Below, one piece after another: positions 43,345 through 52,158 of a stretch of 64,000 nucleotides of DNA (position 1 is its first letter; each line of letters begins with the position of its first letter). The position numbers were made by a program, and so were the translations under genes. The notes under the pieces were generated by a model. That model saw only the letters and a program-made list of their open reading frames with translations. It was not told the DNA's origin and did not search any database. Source of the DNA: Polaribacter sp. IC073. Its GTDB lineage: Bacteria > Bacteroidota > Bacteroidia > Flavobacteriales > Flavobacteriaceae. The DNA is taken from the NCBI RefSeq assembly GCF_007997075.1, contig NZ_VORS01000005.1, forward strand, positions 186,001 through 250,000, written 5' to 3'.

Positions 43345-43890
43345 TTATTCATAAACAATTGCTACACCATAAATAGTATCAATGTTTTCTGGATGTAATG
43401 TTTTCATTGTTTCAAAATAGTCTTTCATAAAGTTGTTTAAATCGACTAAACCATCTGTAAAGTAATGGATTTTGTCTTTATTGTGGGAAATTTGTAGCGT
43501 TCCATAATCTTTATTTTCAGATTTTTGTCGGTTAATATTCCGCTTAAAAAATTCCTCAATTTTCCAAATGGTGTCTGTTTGAGCGATTTCTTTTTCGTAC
43601 ACGAGTTTCCATTCAGTATTATTGTCGAAAGTTTCGTCTTTATATGCTGTTCGAATCTTAATTAAATTAGATTTTTTTGTTATTTCAATTCTTTCTGCTC
43701 CTTTATATGTACAAACTGAATGATCAAACCAAACGTTGATGGTATCCAGTTCCGACATTTTTTTCTTGAAATCTATTAGGTCCGTTTTTAGATTAAATTC
43801 AGCTTTAGGAAATTCCATTCTTTTTTCAGTTCTTTTTTTACAAGAAGCCAAAATTAAAGTTAGCATTAATATTTTGAGTACGTTTTTCAA
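43345..43890 (-). CDS. Lipoprotein of unknown function
   Basis: Not recognised. 181 residues with a lipobox LILASC (Cys17) followed by a Lys/Arg-rich stretch. The mature part mixes beta and helical character and contains WFDHSVCTYKGAE and EWKLVYEKEIAQTDTIWKIEEF. It is 16 bases downstream of the GH3-type gene on the same strand and may be cotranscribed with it. No functional link can be drawn. Confidence 0.72.
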   Translation of the reverse strand: MKNVLKILMLTLILASCKKRTEKRMEFPKAEFNLKTDLIDFKKKMSELDTINVWFDHSVCTYKGAERIEITKKSNLIKIRTAYKDETFDNNTEWKLVYEKEIAQTDTIWKIEEFFKRNINRQKSENKDYGTLQISHNKDKIHYFTDGLVDLNNFMKDYFETMKTLHPENIDTIYGVAIVYE

Positions 43891-43906
43891 ATTGAGTAGA
43901 ATGAGT

Positions 43907-45415
43907 TTACAACTCTAGTAATTCCTCTACAAACTCTCTAGAATTAGATAATCTTGGTACTTTATGCTGGCCACCTAATTTGTTCTTTTTCTTTAACCAG
44001 CTATAAAACAAACCATCTTTTGCTTGGTGTACTTTCGGTGCCATTAAAGTAATATTCAAATAACGTTTAGCTTCATAATCTGAATTGATAGACTTTAAAG
44101 CATTGTCTAAAACTTCAGAAAAATACCCTATAGAATCTGGTTTTTTACTAAACTCTATAATCCATTCATGTCCGCCTTTTTCTTTTCCTTGCATAAAAAT
44201 AGGGCCAACGGTATAATCGGAGATGGCAGCAGAAGCTTTCTCACACGCAAGTTTTAAAGCATCTTCTACGTTTTCTATATTTAACTCTTCGCCAAAAACG
44301 TTTATATAATGTTTTGTACGTCCTGTAATTTTAATTCGATAAGGATCTAGCGAAGTAAAACGAATGGTATCTCCAATTAAATAACGCCACAATCCGCCAT
44401 TTGTAGTAATTATCAAAGCATAATCTGTATCTTTTTTAACAGCTGCAAGTGTTATTGTTTTAGAATCTTCACCATGATATGCGCTCATAGGAATAAACTC
44501 ATAGAAAATTCCGTAATCTAACATTAACAATAATTCTTTGGAATGGTTTCTATCTTGAATCGCGAAAAAACCTTCCGATGCATTGTAAATTTCGTAGTAT
44601 TTAAAAGTTGATTTAGGAATGATTTTCTTGTATTGTTCTCGATACGGATTAAAGTTTACGCCTCCGTGAAAATACACTTCTAAATTTGGCCAGACTTCTA
44701 AAATGTTCTCTTTCCCTGTTCTTTCTAAAACACGATTTAGCAATACCAACATCCAACTTGGTACGCCCGCTAAACTTGTAATATTTTCGTTGATGGTTTC
44801 ATCAATAATTGCATCCATTTTGGTTTCCCAATCGCTCATTAAAGCAACTTCCTGACTAGGAGCAGAGCTAAAGTCTGCCCAAAAAGGCATGTTTTCTATA
44901 ATAATTGCAGACAAGTCGCCAAAGTGAGAACCATTGTCTTGGTACACTTCCGAACTACCGCCCAAACGCAGCCCTTTCCCTGTAAATAATTGTGTTTTTG
45001 GGTTGTTATTTATGTAATTGCATAACATGTCTTTACCCGCTTTTAAGTGGCAATACTCTAAAGCATCATCAGAAACAGGAATAAATTTACTTTTAGCATT
45101 GGTGGTTCCGCTAGATTTTGCAAACCATTTTATTTCTGAAGGCCAAAATAAATTCTGTTCTCCTCTTCTACAGCGCTCAATTAAAGGTTCGAAAGTTTCA
45201 TATTTCTGAATGGGAACATTTGCTGCAAAATCGGTATGATTCTTTATGTTCGCAAAATCATTCTCCTTTCCGAATTGGGTGTTTTTAGCAGTATTTACCA
45301 GTTTTAGCAGCAACTCATTTTGTACATCGATTGGGTATTTTAAAAATAACTCAATTTGGTGTTTTCGTTTCTTCAAAAACCAAGAAATTATAGAATTGAT
45401 AATCTGAAAAGCCAT
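43907..45415 (-). CDS. GH3 auxin-responsive promoter family protein (acyl-adenylating type)
   Basis: A 502-residue cytoplasmic protein of the GH3 fold, the family that in plants adenylates carboxylic acids and joins them to amino acids. The ATP-site loop is SSGTTNAKSKFIPVS (about 100-114). The second motif is YYEIYNASEGFFAIQD (about 268-283), and LGGQHKVPRLSN near the C-terminus corresponds to the conserved end region. Bacterial members are common in Bacteroidota but their substrates are not established. Homology is clear; an auxin-related role should not be assumed. Confidence 0.88.
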   Translation of the reverse strand: MAFQIINSIISWFLKKRKHQIELFLKYPIDVQNELLLKLVNTAKNTQFGKENDFANIKNHTDFAANVPIQKYETFEPLIERCRRGEQNLFWPSEIKWFAKSSGTTNAKSKFIPVSDDALEYCHLKAGKDMLCNYINNNPKTQLFTGKGLRLGGSSEVYQDNGSHFGDLSAIIIENMPFWADFSSAPSQEVALMSDWETKMDAIIDETINENITSLAGVPSWMLVLLNRVLERTGKENILEVWPNLEVYFHGGVNFNPYREQYKKIIPKSTFKYYEIYNASEGFFAIQDRNHSKELLLMLDYGIFYEFIPMSAYHGEDSKTITLAAVKKDTDYALIITTNGGLWRYLIGDTIRFTSLDPYRIKITGRTKHYINVFGEELNIENVEDALKLACEKASAAISDYTVGPIFMQGKEKGGHEWIIEFSKKPDSIGYFSEVLDNALKSINSDYEAKRYLNITLMAPKVHQAKDGLFYSWLKKKNKLGGQHKVPRLSNSREFVEELLEL

Positions 45416-45497
45416 AGAAATTCGTAAGTTTGTTTCGGACGATTTTAGAACAGTGATCGTTTTAAAACCAAAGTCTAAAAATACTAAAATTTGTGCG

Positions 45498-46289
45498 ATG
45501 ATCTACCAAGGAGTTTTAAAAAAAATGATGACCGAAAATGCTGATGAAATTCAGTATTATTTAGATATGAAAACTGATTTTTTAAACATGAATCAGCTAC
45601 TAAATAAAGAGATTTCCTTAAATTTTGTGACGTATGAATGTCTAAACTGCCATTTAGAAAAGCAAATTTACAGACAAGGTTTTTGTAAGTCTTGTTTTTT
45701 TGATACCCCGAATGCTGGCGATTGGATTATGCGACCAGAATTAAGTAAAGCGCATTTAGATGAAGAAGACAGAGATTTAACGTATGAAAAAGCGGTGCAA
45801 TTACAACCGCATATTGTCTATTTAGCCAATTCGGGTAATGTAAAAGTAGGGGTTACTAGAAAAACGCAAGTGCCAACACGTTGGATAGATCAAGGGGCAC
45901 ATGAAGCCATAGAAATAGTAGAAGTGCCCAACAGGTATTTGGCAGGAATTACAGAAGTTGCTTTAAAAGAACATGTGGGCGATAAAACCAATTGGCGTAA
46001 AATGCTAAAGAATGATATTGAAGACGTGAACTTGGTGGAGTGGAGAGAAAAATTGAAGGAATTTATACCCGAAGAAGCAAAAGAATATTTTATTGAAAAT
46101 AATGCTGAAACGAATTTAAAGTTTCCTGTTTTAAAATATCCTTTGAAACCTAAAAGTTTAAATTTAATAAAAACACCCACGTATAAAGGAAAACTTATTG
46201 GAATAAAAGGACAGTATCTAATTTTTGAAGATGAAACTGTTTTTAATGTAAGAAGTAATGAAGGTTTGGTGGTTTCTGTAGAGGTATAG
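45498..46289 (+). CDS. DUF2797 protein with zinc-ribbon-like cysteines
   Basis: Function unknown. 263 residues from ATG 45498; a GTG 15 codons upstream (45453) is possible, but DUF2797 proteins typically begin MxYxGxLxKM, as here (MIYQGVLKKM). Four cysteines, YECLNCHLEKQ and GFCKSCFFD (about 53-75), form a probable zinc knuckle. Later motifs are YLANSGNVKVGVTRKTQVPTRW and ITEVALKEHVGDKTNWRKML, which resemble GIY-YIG-type strands. A nucleic-acid-binding or nuclease role is a guess. It diverges from the GH3-type gene. Confidence 0.82.
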   Translation: MIYQGVLKKMMTENADEIQYYLDMKTDFLNMNQLLNKEISLNFVTYECLNCHLEKQIYRQGFCKSCFFDTPNAGDWIMRPELSKAHLDEEDRDLTYEKAVQLQPHIVYLANSGNVKVGVTRKTQVPTRWIDQGAHEAIEIVEVPNRYLAGITEVALKEHVGDKTNWRKMLKNDIEDVNLVEWREKLKEFIPEEAKEYFIENNAETNLKFPVLKYPLKPKSLNLIKTPTYKGKLIGIKGQYLIFEDETVFNVRSNEGLVVSVEV

Positions 46290-46296
46290 ATGTTCA

Positions 46297-46331
46297 GCTT
46301 GTCGAAGCGTTTCTTAATCACTTCGACAAGC
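46297..46331. repeat. Intergenic inverted repeat GCTTGTCGAAG
   Basis: Perfect 11-base arms GCTTGTCGAAG (46297-46307) and CTTCGACAAGC (46321-46331) with a 13-base loop, between convergent genes. No T-run follows directly, so it is listed as a repeat and not a terminator, although it may help end both transcripts. Confidence 0.8.
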
Positions 46332-46355
46332 GTAGGCTGTTATTCGGTGAAACTA

Positions 46356-47162
46356 CTAGCGGTCTCCAGTCAACTTTTCTAAAACACGCTCTACGCCAAA
46401 ATTATCATTATTTTCTGTAGCATAATTTGCAATTGCTGTAATGTCTTTATGCGCATTTCCCATAGAAAAACTAAAATCTGCTTCTTGTAACATTTCGATG
46501 TCATTGTGATAATCACCAAAAACCATCGTTTCTTCTTTAGAAATGTTTAAAAGTTGTTGTACTGCTCTTAAAGCACTTCCTTTATTGGCATTACCCTCTG
46601 AGATATCTAGCCAATTTTGGCCAGAAACTTTTAGTAAATAAGCGTCTTTTAAGTGTTTCAATTCCTCATAAATAAATTCTTCCGAAGAAACAAAATGAAA
46701 TACGGCTATTTTAAGGATTGGTATTGTTTTAGCAACTTCCATAAGATTAGCTACAGTTTCAAAACTATGATAATACTCTTGAAAGAGGTGAAAGAATTTT
46801 TCATCTTTACTTTCTATGTAGGCCTTTTCTTGAGTGCATAAAACAATATTAGCACCTTCAATATTTCTTAAAACAGGAAGAATTGCTGTGACTTTTTCGC
46901 TGTTTAAAGACTTTAAAAGGAGCAGTTCTTCTCCTTTTTTAGCAATGGCACCATTCTCTGCAATTACAAAAATTTCTTCTTTAATAGTGGCTAACTTATC
47001 TACAATACTGTTGTATTGTCTGCCGCTTGCTGCGCAAAAAAGGATGTTTTGTTGTTGTAGTTTTTTAAAAAGTTCAAAAAAAAGAGGACTGACTTCGTTT
47101 TTAGAGTTTAGTAGTGTTCCATCCATGTCAGAAACCACTAGTTTTACTTTGTTTAAATCCAT
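46356..47162 (-). CDS. Cof-type HAD-IIB phosphatase
   Basis: A 268-residue haloacid-dehalogenase-fold hydrolase that dephosphorylates sugar phosphates or similar small molecules. Motif I is VVSDMDGTLLNSK (about 9-21). Motif II is in FCAASGR. The Lys of motif III is in the NKGSALRAVQQ region, and motif IV is VFGDYHNDIEML (about 219-230). The type IIB cap sits between II and III. It follows the LacI-type regulator after 3 bases, so it is very probably in its operon and linked to a sugar response. Confidence 0.93.
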   Translation of the reverse strand: MDLNKVKLVVSDMDGTLLNSKNEVSPLFFELFKKLQQQNILFCAASGRQYNSIVDKLATIKEEIFVIAENGAIAKKGEELLLLKSLNSEKVTAILPVLRNIEGANIVLCTQEKAYIESKDEKFFHLFQEYYHSFETVANLMEVAKTIPILKIAVFHFVSSEEFIYEELKHLKDAYLLKVSGQNWLDISEGNANKGSALRAVQQLLNISKEETMVFGDYHNDIEMLQEADFSFSMGNAHKDITAIANYATENNDNFGVERVLEKLTGDR

Positions 47163-47165
47163 TTA

Positions 47166-48194
47166 TTAAGACTTCTTGGTCGAGTTGCGTTCTACTAAAT
47201 CGGTTTTTATAATTACCGTTTTTGGGCCTTCTTTTTCTTCAGACTTATTCTCTAATCTGTCAATTAGTAGTTTTGCAGCAGTTGCGCCCATTTTCTCTCC
47301 GTGTTGACTTACCGTAGTCATTTTTGGTTGAGAGTGTCTTGCTAAAATTCCGTTAGAAAAACACACGACAGCAAAATTCTCGGGTACTTTAAGGCCTCTT
47401 TTTTGAGCTATTTTCATCGCTGCAATAGCAGAAGATTCATCCGTAGCAATAACGGCATCAATTTCATTTGCATCAAATATTGGTGCTAAAATACTTTCAT
47501 ATTTTTTATAATCTTCTTCTAAAATATTTATAATTAGGTTGTCGTTTATTGGCAAACCTGCTTTTTCTAATCCTTTAATATAACCTTGATGTCTTTTTTT
47601 ACCTATTTCTAAATTACTAATTGTAGAAATAAAAGCAATGTTTTTACTACCAGATTTTGCTAAATACTTTACTGTTTTCGAGGCTCCTTTAAAATCATCT
47701 GTAATTACTTTGTCGCAATTTATAGGTTCTGCAACTCTATCAAACATTACTATTGGCGTTCCGTTTTCTAAAATCTCTTCACAATGTTTAAAGTCGTTTT
47801 TTAAAATTGTTTCTTCTGCCAAAGAAAGAATAAAACCATCAATACTTCCGTTAGAAAGCATTTCCATTGTTTCTACTTCTTTCGCAAAAGATTCGTTAGA
47901 AATACAAGAAATTATTTTATAACCCTTTTCATTTGCTACTTTTTCAATCCCATTAAAAACTTGCGCAAAAAAATAGTTTAACATGTTCGGAATTATGATT
48001 CCAATCGTTTTAGTCTGTCTGTTTTTTAAACTTAACGCATTAAAGTTTGGTTTGTAATTTTGCTCTTTGGCGTATTTTTTAATTTTTTCTTTGGTGCTTA
48101 CGCTTATTTCATAACTGTCGTTTAAGGCTTTAGAAACCGTTGAGATAGAAACGCTAAATTCTTTAGCGATGTCTTTTATGGTAAGTCTTTTCAT
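47166..48194 (-). CDS. LacI-family transcriptional regulator
   Basis: 342 residues from ATG 48194; the open frame extends 11 codons further to a weaker start. The N-terminal helix-turn-helix is TIKDIAKEFSVSISTVSKAL (about 4-23), with the hinge region continuing through NYKPNFNALSLKNRQTKTIGIIIPN. The periplasmic-binding-like sugar domain spans about 60-335 (FDRVAEPINCDKV, IAFISTISN, AVIATDESSAIAA). It should repress sugar-related genes and lift off with an effector. The HAD gene immediately downstream is a likely co-regulated partner; the sugar is unknown. Confidence 0.93.
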   Translation of the reverse strand: MKRLTIKDIAKEFSVSISTVSKALNDSYEISVSTKEKIKKYAKEQNYKPNFNALSLKNRQTKTIGIIIPNMLNYFFAQVFNGIEKVANEKGYKIISCISNESFAKEVETMEMLSNGSIDGFILSLAEETILKNDFKHCEEILENGTPIVMFDRVAEPINCDKVITDDFKGASKTVKYLAKSGSKNIAFISTISNLEIGKKRHQGYIKGLEKAGLPINDNLIINILEEDYKKYESILAPIFDANEIDAVIATDESSAIAAMKIAQKRGLKVPENFAVVCFSNGILARHSQPKMTTVSQHGEKMGATAAKLLIDRLENKSEEKEGPKTVIIKTDLVERNSTKKS

Positions 48195-48259
48195 GTGGTT
48201 AAAATATAGTTCACTAAAATACAACAAACAGATTAGATATGAGGAAGAACATTATAGTT

Positions 48260-49678
48260 TTACCATTTCTTCACGCTAGGTAGTAGAAAAACCTCATATA
48301 TTAAAAAGGAATATACAACGAAATATTGAATAAACACCACCCATAAATTCTCTTTCCAAGGATTGTTTGCATAGGCTTGGTAGCTTAAAATAATAACCAA
48401 AGACCACACAACGGGGAATTTATATTTTGTAAAAACACTTAAAATTAACGGAGTTGCCAAGTACCAAGGATGCACCGTGGTGGCTGTAAAATAGTAAAAA
48501 CACAGCCCAAACATTAGGGCTGTAATTAATTGAATTGGTGTCTTGTTTTTTCTAAAAAAAGTAAGAAACACTAAAAACAAAACCGTTAGAATAGGAGTGA
48601 TCTTCCCAATAATAGCAATTTCATTATACCCTCTAAACAAATACCCTATTTCTCTAAAAAGATAATAAAAGCTTGCGTTAAACTCGAAGTTTCGAAACCA
48701 TAAGCCAACAGAATTTGAATAGTTTGCGATGAATTCTGATGTGTAAAAAGGAAGAAATAATAAAAGGGTCGTTCCTATTACAATTAGATAAAAGCTGCTT
48801 AAATGTAAGATTCCTTTAAAAAAAGTTGTCCAATTGTTTTTCAGCGATGCAACGCCGTTCTTAATTGAAGATAGATTGAACTTGTCTTTGGTGCCTTTCC
48901 ATTTTACAAACCATTGAAAAAACAGCGGTAGAAATAATAACGGAATTAACTTTACAGCAACAGAACAGGCAATTAAGATGGCAGCCCAAATCCATTTTTG
49001 TTGTTGTAATTTGTATAAGGCCCAAACTAAGAAAAATAACATCACAGGTTCGAAGTGCAAATTGCCTGTCATTTCTATAATTATAAACGGATTTAAGACA
49101 TACCAAAAAATATTGTTAATAGGTAAGTGTAGTTTTTCTAACAACTTTTTTCCGAAGTATAAAATACCAACATCGGCTAAAATAATAAAAACACGAAGTA
49201 CAATTACAGAGCCAAAAATACTTTTACTAGCAAAAATTGCGGCTATGAAAAAGCAGAATTGATTTAATGGCGGATAATTGGTGTAATGGCTTCCATTGAG
49301 TGCTCCCATGCCTTCGTATAAACGGGCCGCTTCGGCAACGGGTTGCAAATTTTGCTGAATAAAGGTTGCTGGTAATGATACATACGGATTGAATCCATTT
49401 AAAATCATGCGGCCATCCCAAATAAAGCGATAAAAATCTTGTGATAAATTAGGAATCGAAAATAAGAAAACAAGTCGAAATAAGATGGCAACTCCTACCA
49501 AAGTGGTAAAGGAAGTGTTTTTGTTTTTGATCAATACATAAAAACCAACAAACAAAGTAAACCACAAAAAAGAAAGGGTATAAAACTGTGTTCTTTCTAT
49601 AAAATAGGCGAATAGAAAATACAATACTACACTAATGGTACTTGTAAAGAAGCTGCTATATTTTTTTAAAAAAGCCAT
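48260..49678 (-). CDS. GT-C-type membrane glycosyltransferase (DUF2029/GT87-like)
   Basis: A 472-residue polytopic protein with about 10-12 transmembrane helices. The first external loop carries the Asp/Arg segment LSQDFYRFIWDGRMILNGFNPY (given here only in part: QDFYRFIWDGR, about 79-89), and GSHYTNYPPLNQ is near 128-139, both typical of polyprenyl-phosphate-mannose-dependent transferases. It overlaps the upstream GT2 gene by one base. It should transfer a sugar from a lipid-phosphate donor on the outer face of the inner membrane. Donor and acceptor cannot be fixed. Confidence 0.82.
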   Translation of the reverse strand: MAFLKKYSSFFTSTISVVLYFLFAYFIERTQFYTLSFLWFTLFVGFYVLIKNKNTSFTTLVGVAILFRLVFLFSIPNLSQDFYRFIWDGRMILNGFNPYVSLPATFIQQNLQPVAEAARLYEGMGALNGSHYTNYPPLNQFCFFIAAIFASKSIFGSVIVLRVFIILADVGILYFGKKLLEKLHLPINNIFWYVLNPFIIIEMTGNLHFEPVMLFFLVWALYKLQQQKWIWAAILIACSVAVKLIPLLFLPLFFQWFVKWKGTKDKFNLSSIKNGVASLKNNWTTFFKGILHLSSFYLIVIGTTLLLFLPFYTSEFIANYSNSVGLWFRNFEFNASFYYLFREIGYLFRGYNEIAIIGKITPILTVLFLVFLTFFRKNKTPIQLITALMFGLCFYYFTATTVHPWYLATPLILSVFTKYKFPVVWSLVIILSYQAYANNPWKENLWVVFIQYFVVYSFLIYEVFLLPSVKKW

Positions 49679-51168
49679 TATGCTTTAGAGAAAACAGACT
49701 TAAGAAACACATAGCTAAAACCTGTAAAAAGCATAAAATGGAAAGGGAACAGTCCGAAATCTCCACCCTCATTACCAACAACAAATGCGCTGTACATTCC
49801 AAAGACAAAATAAAGTGCCAAAAGACCTTCTAAAAGCACATGCACAGAAGGTTTTTTCTTAATGTATTTATTCTTTTTCCAACCGTCTTTTATCGTTTTA
49901 ATATTGAATTTTGGCGTTCTAACAAATTCACTTTTTTTACCAAAATGACCTTCTAAGACAGCAATGGTATTGTGTAATGAAAAACCCATTGCAATAGAAA
50001 AAAAGGTAAAAAATGCCCCAATATATTTAAAGAAACTCTTAACGCCACCGCCATAGGTGTTTTTGTACATGTACCAATAGCAGACAAAGAAAATAAGCGA
50101 GCTTACAACAAAGAAACTCATTACATAAAAGTAAATTTTTAAATGTGCATATTCATTTTTAATATACAACATGGGAATGCTTAAAACAGCAACTAAAAAA
50201 ATACAGATAAACATCGAGCTATTTAAAAGGTGCAATACACTGTGTATTTTTGTTTTATAAGAAACGTTTTTACTGTTAACAACGCGTTTCATCATCTTTT
50301 GAAAATTCTCTGCACCCCCTTTGTTCCATCTAAATTGCTGCGACCTTGCAGCACTAATTATAACGGGCAATTCTGCGGGAGTTTCTACATGTTCTAAGTA
50401 CTTAAATTTCCAGTTTTTTAGTTGTGCTCTGTAACTTAAATCTAAATCTTCTGTAAGTGTATCGCCTTCCCAATTACCAGCGTCATAAATACAGTCTTTA
50501 CGCCAAACACCTGCTGTACCATTAAAATTTATAAAATGTCCCTCACTATTTCTACCCACTTGTTCTAAGGTAAAATGAGCGTCTAGAGCAAAAGCCTGAA
50601 TTTTTGTAAGCGTAGAATAATCTCTATTAATGTGTCCCCAGCGAGTTTGTACAACACCAATTTTTGGGTCTTTAAAATAAGGTACTGTTTGGTACAACCA
50701 TTCTTTCTGAGGTAAAAAATCGGCATCAAAAATAACAATAAACTCCCCTTTAGCCGTTTTCAACCCTTCTTTTAAAGCACCTGCTTTAAACCCTTTTCGG
50801 TTGTCTCTTCGAATGTGTTGAATGTCAATTCCTATTTCTTGAATTTTTTTGATCTGCTTTGCAGTCGTTTCAATAGATTCATCTGTAGAATCATCTAAAA
50901 CCTGTATTTCTAACTTCGCTATCGGGTATTCTAATTTTGCGATGTTTTTAAGCAAGCGTTTCATTACGTACAACTCGTTGTAAACAGGCAATTGTATGGT
51001 AACAAAAGGAATTTCTTTTGCGTTTGAAAAATCGAATTTTTCTGAAGTATCTACTTTTTTTCGAGCTTTTAAATAATTAAAGAGCAAGTTTAATTGCGCC
51101 AATGCGTACATAAAAATAAGCAAAAGAGCGATAGAATATATAAAGATGATGCTGTATTCTATAACCAT
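49678..51168 (-). CDS. Processive family-2 glycosyltransferase, cellulose-synthase-like
   Basis: A 496-residue inner-membrane enzyme. The N-terminal helix is about 4-25. The catalytic GT-A domain shows VLDDSTDES (about 90-98), the DxD site VIFDADFLP (about 144-152), LTEDLDLSYRAQ (about 237-248) and the processivity motif QQFRWNKGG (about 277-285). Four to five transmembrane helices follow. The D-D-D-QxxRW set is that of cellulose/hyaluronan synthase relatives, but Bacteroidota members often make glucosyl lipids or unknown polymers. No BcsB or PilZ partner is nearby. It overlaps genes on both sides by one base. Confidence 0.87.
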   Translation of the reverse strand: MVIEYSIIFIYSIALLLIFMYALAQLNLLFNYLKARKKVDTSEKFDFSNAKEIPFVTIQLPVYNELYVMKRLLKNIAKLEYPIAKLEIQVLDDSTDESIETTAKQIKKIQEIGIDIQHIRRDNRKGFKAGALKEGLKTAKGEFIVIFDADFLPQKEWLYQTVPYFKDPKIGVVQTRWGHINRDYSTLTKIQAFALDAHFTLEQVGRNSEGHFINFNGTAGVWRKDCIYDAGNWEGDTLTEDLDLSYRAQLKNWKFKYLEHVETPAELPVIISAARSQQFRWNKGGAENFQKMMKRVVNSKNVSYKTKIHSVLHLLNSSMFICIFLVAVLSIPMLYIKNEYAHLKIYFYVMSFFVVSSLIFFVCYWYMYKNTYGGGVKSFFKYIGAFFTFFSIAMGFSLHNTIAVLEGHFGKKSEFVRTPKFNIKTIKDGWKKNKYIKKKPSVHVLLEGLLALYFVFGMYSAFVVGNEGGDFGLFPFHFMLFTGFSYVFLKSVFSKA

Positions 51169-51863
51169 TATTTAAAACTGTATTTAAAGATCCAACCTAA
51201 AATTTTTACGCCTGCAAAGAGACTCCCTTTTACGGTTCCTGAGACTTTAGAAACCCCTATTCTATTGCGATATTTCATAGGAATTTCTGTGTAAGTTAAT
51301 TTTTGTTTTAACGCTTTTAATTGCATTTCAACGGTCCAACCATAAGTTTTATCTTCCATGTTTAAAGCTAGTAATTGATCATATTTTATCGCTCTAAACG
51401 GCCCTAAATCTGTAAATTTTGCATTAAATAATAATTTCATTAAAAAAGTTGCTAGCCAATTGCCAAAAACTTGTTGCGGTGTCATAGAGCCGGCTGCTCT
51501 CAGTTCTTTTACACGTGCACCAACTACAAAATCTAAATGATCATTTATAATGGGATTGATCAATGCTGTTAATTGTTCTGGGTAATCAGAATAATCACCA
51601 TCTAAAAAAACAATAATATCTGGTTTTATGGTTTGTTTGCTAATATAATCCATCCCTTTTAAACACGCATAACCATACCCTTTTCTGTTTTCTTTTAAAA
51701 CAGTTGCACCCGCATGTTGTGCATTCATTAGGGTATTGTCGGTAGAATTATTGCTAATTACAATAACCTCTGTAACAATTTTAGGAAGATCATTAATAAC
51801 ATTTGCAATAGAATCTTGCTCGTTGTAAGCAGGAATAATAACTTTTATAATAGGTTTCATCAT
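51168..51863 (-). CDS. Family-2 glycosyltransferase, dolichyl-phosphate-mannose-synthase-like
   Basis: A 231-residue GT2 enzyme without the C-terminal membrane anchors of larger members. It has VIIPAYNEQDSIANVI (about 9-24), VISNNSTDNT, the DxD region IIVFLDGDYSDYP (about 83-95) and the acceptor segment FTDLGPFRAIKYD (about 149-161). This is the pattern of polyprenyl-phosphate sugar synthases. It would supply the lipid-linked sugar for the GT-C enzyme two genes downstream. It is the first gene of the three-GT operon. A palindromic 16-mer (51885-51900) sits in its leader. Confidence 0.85.
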   Translation of the reverse strand: MMKPIIKVIIPAYNEQDSIANVINDLPKIVTEVIVISNNSTDNTLMNAQHAGATVLKENRKGYGYACLKGMDYISKQTIKPDIIVFLDGDYSDYPEQLTALINPIINDHLDFVVGARVKELRAAGSMTPQQVFGNWLATFLMKLLFNAKFTDLGPFRAIKYDQLLALNMEDKTYGWTVEMQLKALKQKLTYTEIPMKYRNRIGVSKVSGTVKGSLFAGVKILGWIFKYSFK

Positions 51864-51884
51864 CTTAAATCATTTAGACTTTTC

Positions 51885-51900
51885 TCCTCTTTAAAGAGGA
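51885..51900. promoter_or_regulatory. 16-base palindrome in the leader of the glycosyltransferase operon
   Basis: TCCTCTTTAAAGAGGA is perfectly self-complementary and centred about 30 bases before the first GT start codon. On the minus strand it is followed by GAAAAG near the start. Operator, RNA hairpin or chance are all possible. Confidence 0.4.
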
Positions 51901-52158
51901 AAAATTTGTCCATTCTTTTATTTTACCTTTGCGCTATTTTGTTGTTTTCTCTTTGGATAAATTTTTGCCGTAAAAATATCAATATTTGATTTCTAAAAGG
52001 ACTTTTAAACAACTTTATTTTGGAGGTTTTCTTTCCTACAGTAAAATTTAAACAACCTGTTGTATCCTTTTTAAAAGTTAGAACCCCGCATTTTTTAGCA
52101 ATTAATAGGGGATGCAAAGCACCAGCATCTACTACACATGCATGCTGTAACTGCCCAC
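51901..52158. other. Unassigned gap with promoter-like box and ATG-less frame
   Basis: On the plus strand, TACCTTTG (51924-51931) matches TAnnTTTG, with TTG 15 bases upstream, but no gene follows on that strand. On the minus strand a frame ends at 51923 and runs back without a stop into the end of the NosR-like gene in another frame. It has only TTG as a start (52117) and reads MHPLLIAKKCGVLTFKK at its beginning. No feature is secure here. Confidence 0.4.

Noticed and set aside
46297..46331. Rho-independent terminator at the GCTTGTCGAAG repeat
   Set aside because: No T-run follows either arm; its family-like look favours a dispersed repeat.
49678..51168. Cellulose synthase BcsA
   Set aside because: The D,D,D,QxxRW set is present, but there is no PilZ domain and no bcsB, bcsC or bcsZ nearby. 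Named only as cellulose-synthase-like.
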